DNA from: Ardenticatenaceae bacterium
GTDB lineage: Bacteria > Chloroflexota > Anaerolineae > Promineifilales > Promineifilaceae
Length of the DNA stretch: 8,182 bases
NCBI GenBank assembly: GCA_020634375.1
Contig: JACKBX010000020.1
Coordinates: forward strand, 1 to 8,182
Direction: 5' to 3'
Numbering within the stretch: position 1 is the first letter of the stretch; the number at the start of each line of letters is the position of its first letter. The notes below the pieces were generated by a model. The model worked only from the letters and a program-made list of their open reading frames with translations. It was not told the DNA's origin and did no database searches. Positions 1 to 6,400 of this stretch are shown piece by piece. The translations under genes were made by a program, and so were the position numbers.

Positions 1-435
1 CTACAATGGCTTCGGTTATCCGTCAGCACCGTAGCTGCTATCATCCTGGCCCAGGGCACTCTTTTCTTGTGTATTCGGCTATTGCCGCGTTGGGTCTCAA
101 GTGTGCGGCAGGCTCTCGTCCCGTTTTTCGTTCACCCGTATGTGATCCTCATTGTTACAACCCTTGTTGTTTTTGTGTGCCTTGTCGCTATTGGCTTCAG
201 GCGACGACAGACACCGAAACGGATAGACGATCATCCGGTTATCTGGCTCGTGCCCACCTATTTCCACGTCTATTTTGTTGCCTGGCTTTTTATCGCTGGA
301 TTTTATCGGGAGACGTTGTGGCTTCCGGCCGTTTCTGTGATAAACGCCATCATTGGCATTGTAGTTCATCAGTGGGGAAGATTAATACGTGGGAAGTCAG
401 GAACGGACGTGATGCCAAGCGTAGCGAAAGGATAA
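1..435 (+). CDS. Polytopic membrane protein, 3' part (5' end outside window)
   Basis: The frame is open from the first base of the window to the TAA at 433-435, giving 144 residues with no convincing start. TTG at 67 is a possible internal start, but the same frame continues upstream with hydrophobic sequence, so I treat the gene as cut by the window edge. Four hydrophobic stretches are visible: about residues 4-26, 45-69, 83-104 (contains VYFVAWLFIAGF) and 107-127 (contains INAIIGIVVHQW). A basic loop (RRRQTPKR) lies between the second and third. The C-terminus is short and polar. The protein is an integral membrane protein by composition. I recognise no family motif or active site. It is separated from the STAND locus by 192 bases containing a hairpin, so there is no sign that it belongs to that operon. 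Confidence 0.6.
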   Translation, partial: LQWLRLSVSTVAAIILAQGTLFLCIRLLPRWVSSVRQALVPFFVHPYVILIVTTLVVFVCLVAIGFRRRQTPKRIDDHPVIWLVPTYFHVYFVAWLFIAGFYRETLWLPAVSVINAIIGIVVHQWGRLIRGKSGTDVMPSVAKG

Positions 436-515
436 GAGGAATGGGCATTGTGAAAAACGTCAATGACAGTTTACAGTTTATTAGATCCTTGAAGGTTAGC
501 CTTCCCCTGGTCAGC

Positions 516-537
516 AGACTCATTACACAATGAGTCT
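516..537 (+). terminator. Perfect 9-bp stem-loop, possible weak terminator
   Basis: AGACTCATT (516-524) and AATGAGTCT (529-537) are perfect reverse complements around an ACAC tetraloop. The hairpin lies about 80 bases after the membrane-protein stop and about 90 bases before the NTPase start, where a transcript boundary would be expected. It is AT-rich and the following bases (ATTGAATAATAG) are not a T tract, so intrinsic termination would be weak. A protein-binding palindrome is an equal alternative. Confidence 0.35.
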
Positions 538-615
538 ATTGAATAATAGTTGGCGCGTGCAGACGTGCAAGGTTTGCAATTGAAGATTCGCTAAAATGAA
601 AATACATGCTCAGTT

Positions 616-621
616 TGAGGA
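616..621 (+). promoter_or_regulatory. Ribosome binding site of the EAD7-NACHT gene
   Basis: TGAGGA lies six bases before the ATG at 628, a normal Shine-Dalgarno match and spacing, and it decides the start. Upstream, TAAAAT at 592-597 is a plausible -10 box, but I see no good -35 at a proper distance, so the promoter itself is not called. Confidence 0.55.
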
Positions 622-627
622 TACTTT

Positions 628-2052
628 ATGACCCATTATCTCTCTCAATTACAAAAGTTTATCTGGGATCATTACAATTTGGCGGAATTAGAACAACTTT
701 GTTTTGAACTATCAGTGAATTATGATGATATTCGAGGCGATGGGTTGCAAGATAAAGCTCGGGAACTTGTGCGTTGGTTAGCCCGTCGCAGTCGTTTAGG
801 CTCATTATTGGAACAGTTGCAAGAAAATCGTCCACTTCCCTTTCAGGAAGCTCGTTTAAGCACTGTTGTAAGCGATGTTGTTTTTCAGGCATATGAGGAA
901 GAAGCGGGCGCTCTTCGGTCGCATATTCGGATACATGATTTCAAGAATTTGGTTGACGAGCGTACCCGGTATTTTGTGGGCCGGGAATTTGTTTTTAATG
1001 CCATTGATGATTTGCTGGCCAAGCCTCATTTTTCTTCAGGTTATATTGTTATTCAAGGGGAACCAGGCATAGGGAAAACGGCCGTAGCCTCGCAACTGAT
1101 TAAACAAAGAGGATATGTTCATCATTTCAACATTGCTGGTCAGTATATCCGCACTGTTCGTGACTTTTTAACCAACATATGCGCTCAACTTATTGTTCAA
1201 TACGAATTGCCTCATCTTAGATTATCTGATGAAGCCACCAATAATAGTGGCTTTTTGTCTCGTCTTCTGGGGGAAGCGGCGGCCAAAGTAGAAGGCCAAC
1301 CAGTTATTATTTTGATAGATGCCCTGGATGAAGCTGAAAATATGGGGTTGCCTCCCGAAGCAAACTGCCTGTTTTTGCCGCAGGTGTTGCCCCCCAACGT
1401 ATATTTCATAGTCACTACCCGTGTTCAGGCCGACTACCGTCTCTTTGTAGACCGGCGCGAAGATATCTACATCCGTGATGATGATCCCCACAATCAAGAC
1501 GACGTGCGTCGCTATATTCAAAATTTCCTTCGGTTATACGCTGATGAGATGGCTACTCGCCTCGTTACCTGGAATGTAACAGAAGAGATATTTATACAGG
1601 TGTTAACGGATAAGAGTCAGGGGAATTTCATGTATCTGGTTCATGTTTTGCATGATATTCGTGATGGCAAATTAACGGCCGTTAACATTGATAATATCCA
1701 TGATTTACCCCAAGGGTTACGTGCTTATTACCAGCGTCATTGGCGCATTATGAAAACTGCTGACAGAGTGCGATTTGAAACTTATTATGAGCCAGTTGTT
1801 TGCCAACTCGCTACAGTTAGGGAACCGGTAAGCATTCGTGATTTGACCACATGGACTGAATTGCCCCCAAGTGAAATTAAAGAAGTAATCAAGGAATGGC
1901 GTGCCTTCTTAAATGAAGGGAAAAATGAACAAGGTGAAACTCTTTATCGTATTTACCATGCCAGTTTCCAAGACTTCCTCAAGGAAGAAGTAAATCTAAG
2001 TAAGTATCACGACGTTATTGCCCAAACGGCACTGAACAAGATCGCATGGTAG
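628..2052 (+). CDS. EAD7-like / NACHT-type STAND NTPase (adaptor plus ATPase half)
   Basis: This 474-residue protein is the switch half of a STAND signalling or defence ATPase. Residues ~4-67 resemble effector-associated domain 7 (LEQLCFELSVNYDDI, then KARELVRWLARRSRL), a small helical adaptor known from bacterial conflict systems, where it pairs with effectors carrying the same type of domain. A linker leads to YFVGREF (115-121), the usual entry to a STAND NTPase. Walker A is GEPGIGKT (144-151). Walker B is VIILIDALDEAE (226-237). A sensor-1-like arginine is R265 in IVTTR. GNFMYL (332-337) and a winged-helix region ending in HASFQDFL (444-451) complete the NACHT-like core. All catalytic motifs look intact. 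Relatives normally continue straight into a sensor, but here TAG at 2050 ends the frame inside ATGGTAG and the sensor starts at 2046. The start is supported by TGAGGA at 616. The domain calls come from motif recognition, and the immune role is inferred. Confidence 0.85.
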   Translation: MTHYLSQLQKFIWDHYNLAELEQLCFELSVNYDDIRGDGLQDKARELVRWLARRSRLGSLLEQLQENRPLPFQEARLSTVVSDVVFQAYEEEAGALRSHIRIHDFKNLVDERTRYFVGREFVFNAIDDLLAKPHFSSGYIVIQGEPGIGKTAVASQLIKQRGYVHHFNIAGQYIRTVRDFLTNICAQLIVQYELPHLRLSDEATNNSGFLSRLLGEAAAKVEGQPVIILIDALDEAENMGLPPEANCLFLPQVLPPNVYFIVTTRVQADYRLFVDRREDIYIRDDDPHNQDDVRRYIQNFLRLYADEMATRLVTWNVTEEIFIQVLTDKSQGNFMYLVHVLHDIRDGKLTAVNIDNIHDLPQGLRAYYQRHWRIMKTADRVRFETYYEPVVCQLATVREPVSIRDLTTWTELPPSEIKEVIKEWRAFLNEGKNEQGETLYRIYHASFQDFLKEEVNLSKYHDVIAQTALNKIAW

Positions 2053-2321
2053 AAACAGACAATTCAAATCCGGTCGCCCAGCTAACTAGATACGAACTGC
2101 GTCACCTGGTTGCTCATTTGGAACAATCAGGACGCATAGGTGATTTGCATCGTTTATTGGCCTTGGAAACTGGAGAGCAACGCAACGCCTGGTATGAAGC
2201 CAAAGATGCAGTTGGGGATTTGCAAGGTTATTTGGATGATGTTTATACTTATCCCCAAAAACTAGACCATGTGCTAAGTGACATTAGTGAGGGAAAATCA
2301 AGCACATGGAGACAGAAATGA
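2046..2321 (+). CDS. N-terminal fragment of the STAND sensor, truncated by the IS
   Basis: The ORF has 91 codons. Residues 1-66 are host-derived: RYELRHLVAHLEQSGRI, then DLHRLLAL, then NAWYEAKDAVGDLQGYLDDV. This is the helical segment that follows the winged helix in many STAND proteins. The last 25 residues (YTYPQKLDHV and onward) are translated from the left end of the IS and are junk. The ATG overlaps the upstream TAG in ATGGTAG, so translation could be coupled to the NTPase gene. The upstream bases ACAAGATCGC contain no good Shine-Dalgarno match, so coupling or frameshifting is more likely than independent initiation. An alternative is that the overlap is a single-G deletion that broke a once continuous gene. 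Confidence 0.7.
   Translation: MVETDNSNPVAQLTRYELRHLVAHLEQSGRIGDLHRLLALETGEQRNAWYEAKDAVGDLQGYLDDVYTYPQKLDHVLSDISEGKSSTWRQK
2241..2243. repeat. Left target-site duplication (GTT) of the IS3-family element
   Basis: GTT directly precedes the left inverted repeat, and an identical GTT follows the right one at 3490-3492. Three bases is a usual duplication length for IS3-family elements. This GTT is the intact codon for the valine in LDDV. Confidence 0.8.
2244..2269. repeat. Left terminal inverted repeat of the IS
   Basis: The left end, TATACTTATCCCCAAA followed by ten more bases, matches the complement of 3464-3489 at 22 of 26 positions (mismatches at positions 9, 17, 18 and 20), ending in GACCA. 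The first six bases, TATACT, also look like a -10 box (see the junction promoter entry). Confidence 0.88.
2275..2285. repeat. Inner subterminal inverted repeat, left copy
   Basis: TAAGTGACATT lies 31 bases inside the left end. Its exact complement AATGTCACTTA is at 3439-3449, 40 bases inside the right end. The pair could be a second transposase-binding site with asymmetric spacing, or could act in transcript structure. Confidence 0.55.
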
Positions 2322-2608
2322 CAACAAGAAGAAAACAGCATTCAGCGCAATTCAAATTCAAGGTGGCTCTGGAAGCAGCCAAAGGCGAACAAACACGCAA
2401 TCAAATCGCCAGTGCGCATGGTGTCCATCCAGGGCAAGTGACGGAGTGGAAACAAAAGCTGCTGACAGAGGGCAAGGAGATGTTTGGGCGTAAGACGGGG
2501 CGCGAAGCGGCAGAGCAAGCGACACGCGAAGCAGAGTTATATGAACAAATCGGCCGCCTGAAGATGGAATTGGAGTGGCTGAAAAAAAAAGCTGCCCAGT
2601 TCGGTTGA
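2318..2608 (+). CDS. IS3-family transposase OrfA (helix-turn-helix protein)
   Basis: OrfA binds the IS ends and controls transposition. The 96-residue product has the family pattern RKQHSAQFKFKVALEA at the N-terminus, an HTH region with NQIASAHGVHPGQVTEWK, and a C-terminal leucine-zipper-like helix (EQIGRLKMELEWLKKK) used for dimerisation. I chose ATG 2318 because GGAGA at 2308-2312 sits five bases ahead of it. ATG 2306 in the same frame adds only METE and has its purine-rich sequence (GAGGG) too far upstream. The frame ends at TGA 2606, just after an A9 run, beyond which OrfB lies in the +1 (equivalently -2) frame. Confidence 0.88.
   Translation: MTTRRKQHSAQFKFKVALEAAKGEQTRNQIASAHGVHPGQVTEWKQKLLTEGKEMFGRKTGREAAEQATREAELYEQIGRLKMELEWLKKKAAQFG
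2582..2590 (+). promoter_or_regulatory. A9 run at the orfA-orfB junction, probable slippage site
   Basis: CTG-AAA-AAA-AAA-GCT is the only homopolymer in the overlap. The orfB frame is open from 2583, just after a TGA at 2580-2582. Loss of one A in the transcript (or gain of two) fuses LEWLKKK to LPSSVETKRQ and onward into OrfB. A -1 shift instead hits TAA within about 15 codons. Transcriptional slippage on A9 runs is established for some IS elements and fits here better than the usual -1 ribosomal frameshift. Confidence 0.55.
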
Positions 2609-3431
2609 GACCAAACGGCAGCTAATCGAACCTGAACAAGAGCAAATCAGCATCCGGCGGCAGTGTGAGTTAGTCGGCCTGGCGCGAGCCAGCTACTATT
2701 ATGAAGCGGCCAGCGAGAGCGAGTTGAACCTGACCTTGATGCGGCTGATAGATGCCCAGTACATGACAACACCCTTCTATGGCTATCCACGCATGACGCA
2801 AGTGCTGCGACGAGCCGGCTATGAGGTCAACCGCAAGCGGGTAGCGCGGCTGATGGCCTTGATGGACATCCAGGCCATCTACCCTCGACCCCAGACGAGC
2901 CTGACTGCTCCTGAACACAAGGTTTATCCCTACTTGTTGCGGCAGTTACCCATCACACACAGAAACCATGTCTGGAGTACGGACATTACCTATGTTCCTT
3001 TGCCTGGCGGCTTTATGTACTTGGTAGCCGTGATGGATTGGCACAGCCGTTTTGTCCTCAGTTGGCAGTTGTCCAACACCTTGGAGACGCACTTCTGCCT
3101 GGAGGCTCTGGAAATGGCTTTCACCTTCGGTCAGCCAGAGATTTTCAACAGCGACCAGGGGGCACAGTTTACGGCCGTTGCCTTTACCGCCCCATTGCTT
3201 GAGCGCAACATCCGCATCAGCATGGATGGTCGAGGCCGAGCACTAGACAACATCTTCATCGAACGGCTCTGGCGTTCTGTGAAGTATGAGGACATTTACC
3301 TCAAAGAGTATCCGTCGGTGGCGGCACTACGGTCTGGCCTTGCCTGCTATTTCCACCTTTACAACTATGGACGACCACATCAAAGCCTGGCCTATGCCAC
3401 CCCGGCTGAGGTCTATTTTGGTAAACAATAG
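2583..3431 (+). CDS. IS3-family transposase OrfB (DDE integrase domain)
   Basis: OrfB is the catalytic half of the transposase and joins the element ends by strand transfer. The open frame runs from 2583 to TAG 3429, about 282 codons. It has no good own start: TTG 2724 is the first ordinary candidate and would remove the HTH_21-like segment IRRQCELVGLARASYYY. I therefore give the full open frame, to be expressed as an OrfA-OrfB fusion. Catalytic residues are D in STDITYV (codon 2982), D in NSDQGAQF (codon 3153) and E in FIERLWRSVKYE (codon 3261). Exactly 35 residues separate the last two, the family hallmark. The C-terminal YNYGRPHQSLAYATPAEVY is also typical. No stop, frameshift or missing catalytic residue is seen, so it should be active. 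Confidence 0.9.
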   Translation, partial: KKKLPSSVETKRQLIEPEQEQISIRRQCELVGLARASYYYEAASESELNLTLMRLIDAQYMTTPFYGYPRMTQVLRRAGYEVNRKRVARLMALMDIQAIYPRPQTSLTAPEHKVYPYLLRQLPITHRNHVWSTDITYVPLPGGFMYLVAVMDWHSRFVLSWQLSNTLETHFCLEALEMAFTFGQPEIFNSDQGAQFTAVAFTAPLLERNIRISMDGRGRALDNIFIERLWRSVKYEDIYLKEYPSVAALRSGLACYFHLYNYGRPHQSLAYATPAEVYFGKQ

Positions 3432-6400
3432 CCCCATCAATGTCACTTATTTTCCCCATCTGGTGGTCTTGACTTTGGGGGTAAGTATAGTTGTCCGAGC
3501 CTGGCAGTTGGCAAAACGAGAAAAGGAAGGCACATACATCGGCAAAGAAGTGCTATATGCCTTATGCTACGCCAGTGTAAACAGCTTGGCGAGTAATATT
3601 CCATCTGAATTGCCATTGATGTTGTTGCAGCACAAAATTTGGACAGAGGAAAAGATCTTTGCTTATATAAGGCAGGGAATTTATAGTGAAAGTCGAGGCA
3701 AGGCATTAGCGTCACTATTTGCACACTTATCACCAGAAGTACAGACAACTGCTTGGAAAGAACTGTTGGCAACTATACGGGACATAAGTGATCAATGGAA
3801 GCAGGCAGAACTGTTGGGGGCAATCGCACCCCATTTGCCAGAGAAAACGTTAGCAGCAGCACGGGAGATAAGTTATGAGCAGGATCGAGCAGAAGTTTTG
3901 GTAGCAATTGCTCCGCACTTGCCTCATGAGGCATTATTGGCGGCACAGGAATTAAGTGATGAGTTTGATCGGGCGAAAGTGTTGGCGGCAGTTGCCTCGC
4001 AACTACCCCACGCGGCATTAGAAGCAGCACGGGAAATGAACAAGGAGTGGGGGCAAGCAAAAGTGCTGATTGCGGTCGCCGAGACTACAAATTTGCTCTC
4101 GCCTACAGACAGACAAGCTGCCTTGGAAGCAGTATTAACGGTAGCAAGGGAGATACGTGATGCACGATGCCGGACAGGAGTACTGATAGCTGTTGCTTCG
4201 AACATGGTATCAGAAGGACAACCTGCTATTTGGGAAGAAGCGTTACTGGCAACACGGCAGATACGCGACTGGTGGAGAGACGATGAACGGGTGAAACGAC
4301 TAGTGGCTATCGCCCTACACTTACCTGGAGAAAGATGCCCCGTCATTTTGAAAGAAGCATTAACAGTGGCAATGGAGAGGAACTGGCAGACTCAAGTGGA
4401 AAAGTTAGCAACCGTTGCTCCGCATTTTCCTGGTGAAGTATTGTCCGCTGCTTTGGAGCTGGATGACACGTCGGGCCAGGTACACGTACTGGCTTCTCAG
4501 GCAAAAGTACTGGCTGCTGTTGCTCCATATTTACCTCATGAAGTTTTCGCAGTAGTTGGAAAGATACAGGAAGACAATCGAACGGATATTCTGGTGGCTG
4601 TAGCACCACACTTGCCGCATGAAGCACTATCGGCCGCACGGGAGATAAGCGACAAGTCGCGTCGAGCAAAAGTGCTAGTTGCTGTTGCTCCGTATTTGCC
4701 CCATGAAGTGCTAACAGCAGCGAAAGAGCTTCGGGAAGACGCCCAAGAGGATGTTCTAATAGCTGTTGCTTCCCATTTACCTCATGAAGTGTTAGCTGTA
4801 GTTCGTAAGATGCGCGGCAAAAATAGACGGGTAAGACTGTTAATGGCTGTTGCCGCTCACTTGCCGAATGAGGAACAACAAGCTGTTTTGAAAGAAGCCT
4901 TGGCAACAACACAGGAAATACATGATGAGGAAAAGAGGGCGGAACTTCTGGTCGCTATAGCTTCTAACTCGTCAACAGAATGGCAAGAAGTTATTTTGAA
5001 AGAAGCTTTAGCGGCGGCTCGTGAAGGTCGTAATGATGATGATTATACCATGGTATTAATTGATGATTATCGGGAGGCAACGGTTCTAGGTAAAGGGGAA
5101 GATCAAGCGAAAGTGCTGATGACTATCGTCCCGTACATGTCTCAAGAAACGTTAACTGTGGCGCAGGAGCTAGAAGATGAGGAATATAAGGCGAAGGTGC
5201 TGGGAGCTATTGCTCCATATTTGCCAAAAGAAACGTTAATTGCAGCGCAGGAGCTAGACCATGAGGAATATAAGGCGAAAGTGTTGGGAGCTATTGCTCC
5301 ATATTTGCCAAAAGAAACGTTAATTGCAGCGCAGGAGCTAGACCATGAGGAATATAAGGCGAAAGTGTTGGCGGCTGTTGCCCCATACTTGCCACCTAAG
5401 GAGCAAATAGAAGTTTGGGGAGAGGCATTGTTAGCGGTGCGGGAGATAAGCGATGTGCGGAGACGGGTGGAACTACTGGTAACTGTTGCCACGCATGTAC
5501 CAACAGAAAAGAAAAATGACATCTTAGAACGTGCCCGTAAATGGTTGGCGTTGCGGCCGTCTGTGCATGTACCAGCGGAAAAGAAAAATGACATCTTAGA
5601 AGATGCTTTAGCAGCAGCACGGGAGATAAGTTATGAGGGGGATCGAGCAGAAGTCTTGGCGGTCGTTGCGCCACACTTGCCTCATGAAGCACTAGTGGCG
5701 GCAAAGGAACTAAGCGATGAGCGGGATCGGGCGAAAGTGTTGGCGGCAGTTGCCTCACGACTGCCGCATGCAGCATTGGTAGCCGCACGGGAAATAAGCC
5801 AAGAGTACGACCAAGCATACGTGCTGGTTGCTGTTGCCGAGGCTACCGCCTTATTCTCGCTCGCAGAAAGGAATACTATCTTGAAAGAAATATTAATAGC
5901 AGCGAGGGAGATAAGTTATGCACAGCACCGAACAGAGGTGCTTGTGGCTGTTGCTTCAAATTTGCTACCGGAAGAGCAACCTGCTATTTGGGAAGAAGCC
6001 TTACTGGAAGCACGCAAGATCGAAAATGAGGTGAGGCAGGTGCAAATTTTAATGACAATAGTTCCCTATTTACCCGTAGGAGTGCAACCAACTTTATGGG
6101 AAGAAGTGCTAGAGTTGGTGCAGCATATGAATGATAAGCCTAATCAATTGGATGCATTCTCTACTCTCATTCCCCACTTGTCAGAAGAAACACGATTAAC
6201 TGTACTGGCAGCGGCACGTGAAAATCCTCGTAATGCAATAGAGGCAAAGATATTTACAGAATTATGTAGCGATCTGTCAATCTTATCTCAATCACAACTC
6301 TATAAGATGTGGCAAGAAACTTTGTCTATTATTAGCCAGAGTACGCGGTCGGAACTTTTTGCGGATATTAAACACTTGTTGCCAATTATTAAGCGACTCG

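Larger units (their letters stand above)
2244..3489 (+). mobile_element. IS3-family insertion sequence, complete, 1246 bp
   Basis: The element is bounded by 26-bp imperfect inverted repeats (2244-2269 and 3464-3489; 22 of 26 match) and a GTT direct duplication (2241-2243, 3490-3492). It encodes the two usual IS3-family frames: an HTH protein (orfA) and a DDE integrase-type transposase (orfB) with all three acidic residues and DD(35)E spacing. An inner 11-bp inverted repeat TAAGTGACATT (2275-2285, complement at 3439-3449) lies just inside the ends. The termini read TATACTTA-CCCC-AAA, related to the common IS3-family end TGTACTGACCCCCAAA but with TA instead of TG as the outermost bases. Intact frames, ends and target duplication suggest a recent insertion. 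Its orientation matches the interrupted gene. Confidence 0.92.

Noticed and set aside
6..533. 175-codon frame on the plus strand starting in the first bases
   Set aside because: It is cysteine- and arginine-rich without domain logic, and overlaps the frame that encodes four clean hydrophobic segments. It is a shadow.
574..597. TTGCAA plus TAAAAT as a promoter for the NTPase gene
   Set aside because: The spacing is 12 bases, well below the working range, so only the -10-like box is mentioned.
3469..3497. Outward hybrid promoter from the right IS end (TTGACT with TATAGT at 3486-3491) driving the sensor remnant
   Set aside because: The spacer is only 11 bases, too short for a sigma-70 promoter, and at 17-18 bases there is no -10 box.
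4343..4912. Long minus-strand frames opposite the sensor (also 3924-4346, 5142-5594 and 5396-5818)
   Set aside because: They are low-complexity mirrors of the repeat array, with composition dictated by the coding strand and no ribosome binding sites.
5179..5371. CRISPR-like direct repeats
   Set aside because: The 84-bp units are contiguous, in frame and protein-coding with no spacers.
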